DNA of 64,000 bases from Nelumbo lutea (Eukaryota; Streptophyta; Magnoliopsida; Proteales; Nelumbonaceae). Below are positions 1 to 12,067 of the stretch, piece after piece. The translations under genes and the position numbers were made by a program. The stretch covers positions 82,304,076-82,368,075 of the forward strand of contig JAKGHH010000002.1 of NCBI GenBank assembly GCA_022828595.1, in the 5' to 3' direction. The stretch's first letter is position 1. The number at the start of each line of letters is the position of its first letter. Below the pieces are notes generated by a model that was given only the letters and a program-made list of their open reading frames with translations, searched no databases and had not been told where the DNA came from.

Positions 1-1626
1 TACAAATCTCCAGCGCCGCCGTCTTCTTCAATCAAGAAAATAAAATAAAACAAAAATCCTATTTCTATTAATTAATTACATCATTGATTGAATCCTATAC
101 ATTCAGTCTAGAAAAATAAAAAAAAAAATTATTTTATAGACCGAATTAAATATAAATTACAAAAAGAGAATGCACAGACAATCTGCGCCAAAACTGCACT
201 TCGATCTCCAGGTACGAACAATCCATTAAATCAAGAACAATTCTAAATAAATTTCAGATTTAAACAAAATTAATTTCAGATCAATCGCCCTCAACATGAA
301 ACAGTTTCTTGAAATAAAATAGCAAATTGCACAATACCCGGATAGAACAACTTCTACTGAATTGCGCAGGTTCAGATCTCATCCTTTTGGTTTAAGATTC
401 AAATCTTATCCAAATCTGTATTTGGATTAGAACTCATCTTAATCTTATCTGTAGATTAGATAAGCTTTTGGGCTCATCCTAATCTCAGATCCGCCCCTGT
501 TAATGACTGATCAAATCATCACAGTTCGAAATGGGCTGTAGGCCCAATAAGAATCAAGTGCTCAAAAGTCTTCCAAACTGTTGCCCAGTTGGGTTTTTTT
601 GTATGGCGTGGGACCCAAGCATTGATCTACACACCAGTCACATGGGTTCGGCACAACCTCTGTTACAAGGCCTAGCCAAATTCATTGGAGAGCCCAGTGA
701 ACTCCCTGAGCCCATCACATGGACCCTATGGGCCCAACACTTACACTAAGTGGTCCCTGGGCCAAGCCATCTTATAAACCCCAGGACCTGTGGGCAAGTG
801 CAAGATTAGCCCATCAGGTATTATCCTAAATGGCCTTACACTTAACCTCTCAGCCTATAATGATCAAGCACTGCTCGACAAGAGAGGACCTCTCCCTCGG
901 CTGCAAGGAACAATGCTGCACTCTCTACTCATATGGATCCCAGGAATTAAAACCATTTGCAAACATTTTGAAACCATACTTAGGTATATATCTTATATAT
1001 AAATTTTGCAAAAAAAAAATTCCAACAACTGAAATCAACTGTTGGCAATTTGGTTTCCATCAGAGAGAGTGCATCCCTGATCATTACCTTTGTCTGACAA
1101 AGGGGCTGATCCCGTTACAATGATCACCCATTCAGATGAATTCTCAGACTGTCCCAATATACCCAGGTTTTGACCCCCGCTAAGGATCTCATTGATTGGC
1201 ATATCAAAGACAGCCGATCCGACACCTAGTGCAGTACCATAATCGGGTCTAGGGGTCAGGTGTAACTTTCCAGTTTTGCCCATCAATCTCCAAGCTCTAG
1301 GGCAATACTGGAAATCTGGTCCAGTTCAAGGGTTCAAGTAATCCTACACTACGTGTGCCTCGGGTCTCACCCTGGCGGCTGAGACAACCCACCCCAACAG
1401 TTGGCAACACACTAGTGTCAGCCTTGGTAGGATAAATCTCCCCAAACTTATCCAACGACTGTGAACATTTAAAACCAACACAAGTCTCATAAAGTGTCCA
1501 GTTTTAGGGTCTTACATAGAAGTGTACCACACAACATAAATCAAACATGTACTTCATTTATTTACATTAAATATCAAAAGTACATCAGAATTGATTGAAG
1601 CTAAGGGCATACAAAAACTGTCCAAC
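1..1626 (-). mobile_element. Copia copy C1: leader plus truncated 5' LTR
   Basis: This is the 5' end of a minus-strand member of the long-LTR Copia family; its body continues left of the window. Positions 1-375 are the reverse complement of the leader seen in C5 (25140-25530), including the GAACCTGCGCAATT block. From about 380 to 1626 the sequence is LTR in reverse, ending at CTGTCCAACA, the complement of the TGTT(A/G)GACAG terminus. About 0.85 kb covering the 3' part of the LTR and the primer-binding site is missing at the join near 375-385. The small open frames inside it are LTR frames without recognisable domains. Confidence 0.8.
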
Positions 1627-1629
1627 ATA

Positions 1630-1967
1630 ACATGGAGCATGAGGCATCGTGGAACCAGCCACAGTAAGCATGTGCGCGTTTGGGTTTGCCAAGGGCTTCG
1701 CATGGGGCATGCAGCATCGTGGAACCGACCACAGTAAGTATGTGCATACCTGGGTTTGCTAGGGCCTTTGCATGGAGAATGAGACATGCTAGAATCAGCC
1801 AAGGTAAGTATGTTTGCGCCTGGGTTTGCTAGGAACTTCGCATGGAGCGTGCAACATCATAGTACCGGCCACGGTAAGTATGTGTGTGCCTGGGTTTGCC
1901 AAGGGCTTTACATGGAGCATGCAACATCTAGGAACCGGCCAGGGTAAGTATGTGCTCGCCTAGTGTT
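1630..1967. repeat. 70-bp tandem repeat, about 4.7 units
   Basis: Units start at 1630, 1701, 1771, 1841 and 1911, each opening with CATGG(A/G)G and spaced 70-71 bp. Each unit carries a GGTAAGTATGTG-like core followed by a TGGGTTTGC block. The units differ at several positions, so the array is not recent. It directly abuts the outer end of C1 and is not part of the LTR in other copies. Confidence 0.9.
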
Positions 1968-2328
1968 AGCACCCAATTTTTGCTAGGTCCCTTCACCCTA
2001 TCTCTTTGTATCTTCCTCTTAGACCCCCAAAACTTAGAAGCATGACCAAATAAACTTGAGACTTTCCAAAACCCAAAATGCCCTATTTTGACTCAATCCA
2101 CAAGACAAATAGCAACCTTAAGATCAACATCAACAGCCAGTCAAACATCATCCCCAGACTTAGAAAACTACAACTTAGTTATATATCAATTTCATGAATA
2201 AATTGCAAAGATCCACTGCCCATCATGCTAGCCCCCTTTCTAATAGCCCTGATCTATGCAATATTCAAACTCTAACTCCTTAAAATTAAATCCAACACAC
2301 CCATCACCTCAAGATCATTAGGACGCAA
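1968..2328. other. Non-coding stretch beside Gypsy RT remnant
   Basis: AT-rich sequence with no usable reading frame. It begins near TGTTAGCACCCAATTTTTG, which could be the edge of an LTR, but no matching second copy is present in the window. Its position downstream of the minus-strand RT suggests 3' sequence of that Gypsy element; this is inference only. Confidence 0.35.
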
Positions 2329-3177
2329 TTAATTAGTGAATCCCACCACAAATATACAATGATCAACCACAAAAACACATCCTACAGTCTCTGAGTTTGA
2401 TGTGATGTACACTTTGAACTCTCTGCCACTCTTAGGTGGTGACATAGTTGGGGCTTTGGCTAGAGTCTTTTTCAACTGGTTGAAGGCATCCTGGTGCTCC
2501 GTTGACCACTTATACTTTGTAGACTTCTTGGTCAGTTTTAGTAGTGGCATCGCTACATGTGCTAGGCCAGGGATAAACCTTCTAAGGTAAGAGACTTTTC
2601 TTAGGAAGATTTTTAGTTGAGACTCGCTATTGGGATGTGGTAGGTCTAGAACTACTTTCACCTTAACTTCATCTAGATGAATCCAGGTCTTATCTACTCT
2701 ATACCCTAAGAGTTTTCCGAACTATACTCCAAATGTGCACTTTAGAGGGTTGAGTCTCAAGTTGAATGTTATGCATCTATCAAATACTTTCCTAAGCACC
2801 TCAGATTGATCTTCCTTTTTCTTCGCCTTGACCACTATGTCATCTACATAACTCTCTATCTCCTTGTGCATCATGTCATGGAAAATGCTTGTCATCACCC
2901 TTTGGTACGTGGCTCCAGCATTCTTCAGGCCAAAGGACATCCATCTTGTAATAAAAATTCCCTATTGGCTTTCGAAATGTTGTATGTAGTGAACCTATAG
3001 GGTCCATGAAAATCTGATTGTAGCCATTATAGGCATATAGGAAGGAGAACAATTGGTTTCTCGTTGATGAATCTATTAGGATATCCATGTTTGGTAATGG
3101 GAACTCATGTTTAGAGTAGGCTCTGTTCAAACCTCTAAAATCAACACAACACCTAAGGTAGGGGTCAGTGAAGTTAG
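2329..3177 (-). pseudogene. Gypsy (Ty3) reverse transcriptase fragment
   Basis: The minus strand encodes a Ty3/Gypsy reverse transcriptase in order: a CVDFRGLNRAYSKHEFP-like entry (from about 3160), the FGLKNAGATYQRVM block (near 2940), the catalytic YVDD box (about 2838-2850), and the thumb/connection region with the start of RNase H (2661-2329). One frameshift lies near 2940-2960 and one in-frame stop near 2722. Gag, protease and integrase are absent, and the fragment joins LTR-like DNA at about 3177. It cannot make a functional enzyme. Confidence 0.88.
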
Positions 3178-3179
3178 TG

Positions 3180-3987
3180 TGCTAGTTTTGTTATAATAAC
3201 CAAAAGCTAATTGTATTCTTGGAGTTTGAAAACTAACCTGAGTAAGGTGATTAGGCTACGTACAGGTGTTTCATTGAAGGACAAAGGAAGACTGGGTGTA
3301 GGAAGTATACTAAAGGCTTAGGGCAAATGGGATGATAAAATGATGATTTTGTTATGAGATGGACCCCTATTTATAGGGAGAGATCCCGACCCAAGGTCCC
3401 GAAAGGAAGGAGCCAAAAGCGTTTGATTCCCTTTAGGAATGAGAATCTTGGATCGTTGTCAGTTGTTAGGGAGAACTGCTAGAGTTTTGCCACATGTCTG
3501 TTGAGATATCTCAATGATGAATCTTCCTTTCATTTGAGGATTCTTATAATACATGTGTGCTACTTCCTTTCATGACCCTTTTAAACTGACGTGGCATGGG
3601 TGATGTCACCATTTACCTTGTGCACCCTTATTAGGACCACGAGGTGTCCCATCACATGCATAATTTAACAATGCATGTGTGTCTATTATTTGTTCCTGAC
3701 CTGTGGTAATTCTACGCTTATCGCAATTTTTTTATGGCTTTAAACTCATCATAAATCCACATGTGTCCAAAGCTCATCGCAAATCAGTGTGTGTCCAAGG
3801 TCATCGCAAGTCCGTGCATGTCCAAAGTTCATCACAAGTTTGCGCGTGTGCAAAGATCATTGCAGATCCGCGCATGCCAAAGTTCACCATAACCTATTTT
3901 GGGTATGAGTTCATCATAGATGTGCGATTGTAGACATGTGATGGGTTATGGACTCATCACATGCATTCGTGTAGTATTGGTTTGACA
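3180..3987 (-). mobile_element. Probable Gypsy LTR, minus strand
   Basis: Read on the minus strand, a purine run (GAAAGAGGG) immediately precedes TGTCAAACC at 3987, a typical polypurine tract and LTR start. A TATA box (TATAAAT, 3369-3375) lies about 610 bp in. The left limit near 3180 directly meets reverse transcriptase code, so leader, gag and protease appear deleted. The LTR assignment rests on structure; no second copy was found. Confidence 0.5.
3753..3890. repeat. 28-bp tandem repeat, five units
   Basis: Five diverged 27-28 bp units starting at 3753, 3781, 3808, 3836 and 3864. The common pattern is an (A)A(A/G)T start, a CGTGTGTCCAAAG-like middle and a TCATCGC end. The array lies upstream of the putative TATA box in the LTR-like segment 3180-3987, where a tandem array could act as an enhancer-type repeat; that role is inference. 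Confidence 0.85.
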
Positions 3988-4953
3988 CCCTCTTTCATCT
4001 AAATGTTTGAGTGACCACTATGTACCTACACCTAACAAACCCAAGAAAGCTTTGATAATCCCAAATACATTGATAGACCCCAGAAAAAGAAAAACCCTTG
4101 GCAATTCCAAGCATGATATCACAAGCATTCCAAGGTGCAATGGCACAACCAAGTCAGATTGCATTGTCCAATGAGAACTTCATATGTGATAGTACATCCC
4201 AAAGTTACACTCGGAATCATTATATATACATACAATCAGCATTCCCAGAAAGTGACAACAATGGCCTGACTGCGACGGGCACACCCATAATTGCAATGAG
4301 CAATTTACACACCTGCTACACCCAAGAACAACCCACCATGGCCAAGTACTTGTGCACCAATCTATTACCGTAGTTAAACAAATGATTATACTCTAGACAC
4401 AAACACCTATCAATAGCCTAAAGATACTTTGCATCACACAGACAGTACAACTCATCAAAAAAGTGAAGAATTTTAGTCTTACATACAAGACAAATCAGTA
4501 AGCTCTGCTACTACCAAATGGGAGCCCAAGCTATTGAAAGATATATTGGGTTACTAGCATTACACTCAGCCCAATGAGCTTACTAGCACTACGTTCAACA
4601 TAATAAACCCACCAGCATCACTTTTTACCTTATATTTTGCACAAAGGAAAAGAAGGTTACAACTGCCAAAAATTCAAAGAAAAGACAACAAACAACATAT
4701 ACAAATATGAACAAAATTTTCCTTCTCTATTGTTGTGAGTGGATTTCTTTGATCTCTTTATCCTCCACCTCATATTGCCATACTATTTTTTGTTAATGGG
4801 AAACATCATCAATCATACCTTCTTTGAGTCTATGGTCCTTTTTATAGTGCTGCCTCCCCTCAATTGCTTCTCAATGCAGACTCTTAATTCAACACAAATT
4901 AGGTTTCTTAGTCTTTATCTCAGTTGAATTCCTATCTCTTCTGCATTGCTAAC
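3988..4953. other. No recognisable feature
   Basis: I see no gene, repeat or element boundary I can support here. A 91-codon open frame at 4098-4373 has no recognisable domain and low-complexity composition. The right edge touches the LTR of Gypsy G1. Confidence 0.4.
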
Positions 4954-6741
4954 TGTCAGACCCAAAACTTGTAGCTCAAATTTCACTTGATTGGCGGCAG
5001 AATTAGGGTGAGTGATAAACGTAAGAGTTGTAGCTCTATCTCTTGGATTTAATCAGACATTTGAATCACCTCAATCCGAGTTATAGGAAGAATGTTATGC
5101 CCAATATACAGGAACTATAGCAAAACAGGAAGTTTTCCAATTTTTGTGCTTATATATCAAATCCGATTTCAATGGATTCTCTCCTTCATGGCTACATCAA
5201 GGAGCATCATTGCTGCATGGTCCTTCCTCTATGACTATCTTGATCAATTAAATTGAACTTCTCCTTAAAACTTCACAATTAAGCTCCAAATCACCTTGCA
5301 AGACAATTTCATCATAATTAGTACAATACCATGCTAATTCCAAAAACATTATTACCAAAAGCATCAAGTTAGAGGTATGAAAATATGTACAAATATAGGC
5401 TTATCAAATACCCCCAAACTTAGCTTTTGATCATCCTCGACCAAAATATGAATAAAATCATACTTAAGCTCATGAATTGATCATGCTTTGCTTATCTTGA
5501 TTTTCCAAAGTATATGCCTCAAAGATTGTATAAGGTATATAGCTTAGAAAGCATTCAAAATACCATCCAAGAATTATCATGAATCTTATGCTAACAAAAT
5601 CTCATCATGAAAATTGAAGTGTGTGTGTGTGTGTTTTGCCAATTTTTGAGTGTCATACATGCTTCTCAGCTAAAATTGTGCAAACCAATGGATCTTTGAA
5701 ATTTTTGGATATTTCATAGGCTTGCTTTCATAGTCATTCTCCACTAATGTAGATAATTATAAAACTTTAGATCAATAGGTCTTTATTATGATTGTAATAT
5801 GAGGCTTAGGTAGGGTCTAACAAAGAAAGGATAATGAATTACAAAGCAAGAGTTTATAGAAGGATATGGAAATATAAATGTACTCTCAAGATATCCCCAT
5901 GTTCTTTATTTTTCTTTCCACATGTATCACAACCCCCAAACTTATTTATTTTAATTTTATTGGGTAGTGAATAAACCTTTTAGCACATAATTTAGGCTCA
6001 TGATATATTTTTGAAGCCTCTTTTCTTTCTTTCTTAATACTTTTCTTTTTTTCTTTTTCTTTCATCTTCCCTTCTTTCACTCATCAACATCATTATGCAA
6101 AATTAAGCTCTCTTGAAGGGTAGATCATGGTTTTTTAGGTTTGACAGGTTAAGAACAATGAGTGTTAAAGAAAAGAATTTGAAATGGTGGCTAATCATAT
6201 GCTTTGCGTATGCCATTCTTTTGAAAAGGTTCAAAAGGTTAACTAAGGATTGAAATATATCAAGGTTGGCTTGAAAAGACTCAAATGATCCAAATATGGC
6301 CTAAATCATCTCCAAAGTAATATATTGTCTAGGGTTTCACCTCGAAAGCTAATCAAACAAATTCTAGAATATCACATAATGGTCATAATGTTCCATATAA
6401 CTCACATAATCATTCACCAAATTGCATACAATTCACAAGATCATGGCATAATGTGCTCAAGAATTTCAACATTCATGATACAATAGAGTTAACACAAGAA
6501 TCAATCAATCCTCAAGATTAGCATTTATCTTCTTTTTCTAAGTCATATTCAATTTCAATCAAGAAATTATCATAGGCTTTTAGTCATCAAGAAAAATTCA
6601 TCAATCACAAACTTAAGCTAAAGCATATTTCGAAAAAATTTTAGTGCAATCATACCAATCTCATTTCGGAAAAAATTTGGTACAATCATACCATGCTCAT
6701 GCTCTTGGGTTCACAAAAAATTTCACAAAAATTTGCAATCT

Positions 6742-6756
6742 CCCCCCCCCCCCCCC
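6742..6756. repeat. 15-bp poly-C run (poly-G on element strand)
   Basis: Fifteen consecutive C. On the minus strand it follows AAATTTAAGTTTT, forming an upstream polypurine-like tract in the 3' region of Gypsy G1. The length is likely to vary among individuals or sequencing reads. Confidence 0.85.
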
Positions 6757-7067
6757 AAAACTTAAATTTAACATTGTCCTCAATATTAAGCAAATTTATG
6801 AGTACAAAGAAGGGAAAGAGACAACCTTTTGAGTTGGTCTTGGTTTTTGGCTGCACATGTTGAAAGTTCTTGTCCCTAGACTCCAAAATTGTGACCTACC
6901 TTTCATCAATCAAAAGAGAAGAAAAAACATCAATAACAAGAGAAAGCAAAAATTAAAACAAAACTTAAAAGGAAATAAAGAAACATGAAACAACTAGAAA
7001 TCCTAAAGTACATAAATGAAAAATATAGTTCTAAGTTATAGTCGTTAGCTTGACCATGTTTCCTTTT

Positions 7068-7786
7068 TCATGGATCCTTCAAGTGAATGGTGGATTTGAA
7101 GAAAGAATTATGTCCACCATCAATGTAAGGCTTTAATCTTTGCCCATTGACTTTGAAAGTCCCCTTAGTTTCATTAGATACTTCAATTGCACCATGAGGA
7201 AAAACTTTAGTCACTATGTATGGACCACTCCATCTTGACTTTAGTTTTCCAAGAAAAAGCTTCAATCTAGAATTATAAAGAAGAACCTTGTCTCCAATTG
7301 TGAACTCTTTCTTTTTAATGTGTGCATCATGCCATGCCTTGGTTTTTTCCTTATAAATTCTAGAATTTTCATAAGCTTGGTGCTGTCATTCTTCAAGTTC
7401 ATTCAATTGCATCTTTCTTTGTTCACCTACAACTTGCAAATCAAAATTAAGCAGTTTCTCATTGTCCAATATGCTTTATGCTCTAATTCAACAGGGAGGT
7501 GACAACCTTACCAAACACCAACCTATAAGGAGACATTCTAATGGGTGTTTTGAAAGCTGTCCTATAGGCCCAAAGTGCATCATCCAATTTCATTAACCAA
7601 TCATTCCTAGATAAGCTCACAGTCTTTTCCAAAATACATTTCAATTCCCTACTTAAAATTTCTACTTGTCCACTAGTTTGGGGATGATAGGGTGTAGCAA
7701 TCCTATGGGTAACACCATATTTAATTAATAAATTATCAAACTATTTATTGCAAAAGTGTTTACCTTCATCACTAATGATAGCCCTA
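7068..7786 (-). pseudogene. Gypsy integrase C-terminal fragment
   Basis: Integrase inserts retrotransposon cDNA into chromosomes. The minus strand shows the end of the catalytic core (IISDEGKHFCNK near 7786 and [13 protein letters not shown] near 7690), then the C-terminal module with the [12 protein letters not shown] and VNGQRLKPY blocks, ending in a stop at 7068-7070. The first two catalytic acidic residues and everything upstream are missing because Copia C2 sequence takes over at about 7786. Small interruptions break the frame. Confidence 0.85.
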
Positions 7787-8200
7787 TGATAGGGGCATCA
7801 TAGACCGATGTGGGAGGGGCTTCACCAGAAAATGGGAACTCTCTCACGGTACCTTGGCGTAACCTGAATATGATGGGTGTGCACTCACTGGATAGAAAGG
7901 TTTACCTGAAAACGGCTCTGAACCTTGTCTGACAGAGGCGAAAGGAAAACTCATTTGATGAGTGGATATGATCTGTCACAGAAAGGTGGTGGGGTTATGC
8001 AGTTGAAACAGTTGGCTTCACACAGCCCATGTGATTTCCCACATTTCCAGAGACATCTTCATTGTCTCCGTCACTAAGAAAGGAGGGAAGTCTCAAAGAT
8101 GAACAAATGGGAATGAAACATAGATTAAAAGCCATATCTATGTAGGTAACATGAATCAAACTAAGGTTGTGGATTAACGTCTTTGCTATTTTATCAGAAA

Positions 8201-11200
8201 ATGGCAAACGGTCAAGTCGCAAAGCTTTTAGATGATAACAAGCTTAAGGGCCCAAACTATGCCGACTGGTATAGAAATCTTATGCTGGTCCTAACTTCTG
8301 AAAAGTTAGATAAGGTGGTGAAAAATCATGCCCTGGAGCGTCCAGGTGATAGGGCTTATGAAGCCCGTAGGAGGGACTACCAAGATTGGGAGGATAAGAA
8401 CTCCCTAGCCCGCTGCTTTGTTGTTGCATCACTGGACAACTCAATACAGAGGTAGTTCGATTAGACCGAACTAGCCAATGACATATTGGAGAGTCTAAAG
8501 ACGATGTATGAAGAGCAGAACCATTCTATTTGATAGAAGGTCCTGAAATTTTTCATGACCGCAGATGACCAAAGGGTAGAAAGTTCATGACCATTGTCTT
8601 CGGATGATGGGCTGCATTAACGAACAAGAAACTCTTGGATCTGGGCTAGATCTTGGCACACAAGTGGATGCCATCCGGAATTCTTTGCCCTCTTCCTTCA
8701 ATGCGTTCACAATGAACTTCAACATGAATAAGCTGAATGCCAGTGTCCAGGAACTCAGCAATATGTTGTAGAGGGCCGAGGATCTATTCAAGAAGGATGA
8801 GCCTGTCTTGCTGAAGCTAACAAATCGGGCAAGAAAAAGAGAAAGGCAAAGAAGCCCCAGAAGAAAGCTGCCAAACCCTAGAAGTAGAAGAACAAGGCAT
8901 CTGATGTTTGTCACTTCTGCAAGCAGACCGGCCATTGGAAGAGGAACTGTCCTGCCTACTGGGAATCTAAGAAAGGTAACATCGAAACTTGTGTCATAGA
9001 AACTAATATGTTAGTTACTTCTGTGTCCTGGTGTGTTGACTCTAGGGCTTCAACTCATGCGTGTAACTCACTGCAGGGGTTCAAAGTTAGTAGAAGATTG
9101 AGTGAAGGTGAGGTGACACTATTCATGGGAACGACTACAAGTGTTGTAGCTGCGGCAATAAGAACCGTAGAATTAGTATTTAGAGAAGGAGTGCTTGTAC
9201 TTAAAGATTGTCTTTATGTATAGAACTTGAGAGGAAATTTAATTTATGTTTCTAAGCTATTTGCTGATGGATATAATGTTTGTTTTAGTAATATGATTAC
9301 TATTAAATGGAATAACAAATTCATCTTATGTGGGGAACTGGAGAACGGTCTCTATGTTCTACATCCTTCTCTGGAAACTAACTTAACCGAAACTACGTCG
9401 GTCAAAAATCCCAAAAAAAGGAATCATGATACAGTAAATCCCACGTGCCTCTGGCATTACCGACTTGGCCATATCGGTGTTGACCGAATCACAAGGCTGG
9501 TAAAGGATGGTCCTTTGGATTTTCTAACCATAGAAAATCTTCCCACTTGTGAGCCTTGCCTTCAAGGTAAGATGACTAAGTGGCCATTTGACGGTAAGCC
9601 TGAAAGATCTGCTGGCACACTTGACCTAATACATACTGATGTATGTGGTCCCCTGAATTTTAGGACATGAAATCAACACGTGTATTTCATCACCTTTACA
9701 AATGAGTTTTCATGATATGGTTACGTGTACCTAATGAGACACAAGTCTGAATCCTTAGAAAAGTTCAAAGAGTTCAGACAAGAAGTCAAGAAACAGTTAG
9801 GGAGAGAAATTAAGGCCCTTCGATCAGATCGAGGTGGTGAGTATCTCTCTGACGAATTCAGGGACTTCTTAAAGGTCAATAGGATAGTGTCACAATTAGC
9901 TCCTCCTACCACACCTCAACTCAATGGTGTTTCGGAGAGGAGGAATAGGACCTTGTTGGACATGGTCCGGTCCCTTCTCGTACATTCAAAATTACCCACA
10001 TCCTTTTAGGGATATGCATTAGAGACTGCTATTTATGTACTGAATCGGGTTCCAACCAAATCGGTTCCGAAGACTCCATATGAACTGTAGACTGGAAGGA
10101 AGCTAAGTATAAGACACTTGAAGATTTGGGATTGTCCTGCACACGTTAAAAGAACAAGTGTGGACAAGTTGGAATCCAAAACCAGTTGTTGCCTATTTAT
10201 AGGCTGCCCAAAAGATTCGGTGGGTTATCTATTCTATGACTCAAGTGAGCAGAAAGTGTTCTGCAATCGAAATGCCCAATTCTTAGAAATTGAATACATC
10301 CTGGACACCCATCGTCAGGAAATAGTTCTTGATGAGGAGAGCTCAGGAGCAATGGGAGATGTCCCACAGGTTCCAGGTAGCGACCAACCTAGAAAATCCA
10401 CTCGGGTATCCAGGCCATCAGTCTGATATGGTTATGACCAGGATAGTTACCTAGTGGAAACCTTGACTAGTGAGGAGGATCCCGTAACTTACGCAGAGGA
10501 TATGTTAGACATAGATTCCCAGAAGTGGGTGGAGGCCATGAAAGCTGAGATGGACTCGATGGAGACCAATGGGGTCTGGACTCTAGTAGATCCGCCCTCC
10601 GGGGTAAAAGCAATTGGTTGCAAATGGATCTACAAGAGGAAGAAGGGCCCCGATGGCAGGATTGAGACCTACAAAGCTCGTTTGGTGGCGAAACGGTATA
10701 CTCAGAAAGAAGGCATCGATTATGAGGAAACCTTTTCGCCTGTGGCCATGCTTTAATCCATTAGGATTCTACTAGCTGTAGTAGCGTACCATGACTACGA
10801 GATTTGGCAGATGGATGTCAAAACCGCAATCCTAAATGGAAATCTTAGTGAAGATATCTACATGCAGCAGCCGCAAGGCTTCATTGCTGCTGGTCAGGAA
10901 CACATGGTATGTAAACTCAATAGATCCATATATGGACTTAAGCAGGCTTCTATGAGTTGGAACATCCGTTTTGATTCTGCTGTCAAAACGTTTGATTTTG
11001 AGTAGAATCAGGATGAGCCCTGTGTTTACAGGAAGACCAGTGGGGATAAGATCACCTTTTTGGTGTTGTACGTGGGCGATATCCTACTCATGGGGAATGA
11101 TGTAGGAATGTTGACATCAGTCAAGGTATGGCTATCACAGCCATTCTCCATGAAAGATCTTGGAGAAGCTTCATATATATTGGGTCTTCGACTCTATAGA

Positions 11201-12053
11201 GATAGATCGAAGTGGATAATTGGATTATCCCAGGCTACTTACATTGACAAAATTGTCAAAAGATATAGCATGGAGAACTCCAATGAAGGAAATGTTCCTT
11301 TCGAGCATGGAGTCACTCTCTTCAAGAAGATGTCTCCCAAGACTTCTGAGGAGATTGAGGGCATGAAAGATGTTCCCGATGCCTCAGCCGTAGGGAACAT
11401 CATGTATGCCATGTTGTGCACTCACCCGGACATTGCTCAGGCGGTGATTGTGGTAAGCAGATTCCAAGCCAACCTAGGGTAGGAGCATTGGGCTATTGTG
11501 AAGAACATACTCAAATACCTTCGAAGGACAAAAGAGTTTTGTCTGGTATTTGATGGTAGTTCACTACAAGTTCTAGGGTATACCGATGCCGATTTTCAGT
11601 CAGATCCAGATGATAGAAAGTCTACATCTGGGTATGTTTTCACGATAGGATTGTGTGTTGTTTGTTGGAAAAGCAGCAATCGGGTCCACTACAGATTCCA
11701 CAACCAAGGCCGAGTACATTGCTGCAAGTGAAGCTGCCAAGGAAGCCGTGTGGATGAAGAATTTCATACATGAATTGGGAGTGATTCCGTCCTGCACATC
11801 ACCCATCCCGTTGTTGTGTGACAACAATGGAGTGATCGCCCAGGCTAAAGAGCCTCGGGCCAACTCGAAGTCAAAGCACATCGAGAGGAAGTACCACGTA
11901 CTACGGGAGATCGTTGGTAGAGGGTACATCTTAATTCAGAAGGTAGCATCAGTGGATAATGTGTCAGACCCATTGACTAAGCCACTAACACAGGAAGTGT
12001 TTGAAAAACACGTGGAAATTATGGGACTCCGGCTTGTACCAGATTGGACCTAA
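8201..12053 (+). pseudogene. Copia C2 gag-pol, inactive
   Basis: A Copia polyprotein remnant: gag from ATG 8201, CCHC zinc knuckle (about 8908-8950), aspartic protease (about 9037), pre-integrase LWHYRLGHIG (about 9447), integrase, reverse transcriptase (10600-11300) and RNase H, ending at TAA 12051-12053. It has many in-frame stops, for example TAG at 8453, and also TGA and TAG codons where sister copies have CGA, CAG or TGG. Two catalytic motifs are lost: protease DSGA reads DSRA (codon 9044-9046) and RT YVDD reads YVGD (codon 11075-11077). At the codon where C4 and C5 have TGA this copy keeps CGA (about 9486). Confidence 0.92.
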
Positions 12054-12067
12054 GTGCAAGTGGGAGC

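Larger units (their letters stand above)
4954..7786 (-). mobile_element. Gypsy element G1, 3' half with LTR
   Basis: On the minus strand this reads integrase C-terminus (7786-7068), a long non-coding 3' region, a polypurine tract (AAGTTTGGGGG) ending at about 5407, and an LTR of about 450 bp from TGATAAGCC (5406) to GGGTCTGACA (4954). A second G-rich tract, 15 G in this orientation (6742-6756), lies between. The 5' half is missing: integrase code stops at about 7786 where Copia C2 begins. The LTR limits rest on TG...CA ends and the tract, not on a paired LTR. Confidence 0.7.

Noticed and set aside
4098..4373. 91-codon plus-strand frame
   Set aside because: No recognisable motif, no promoter or splice context, in a repeat-flanked gap.
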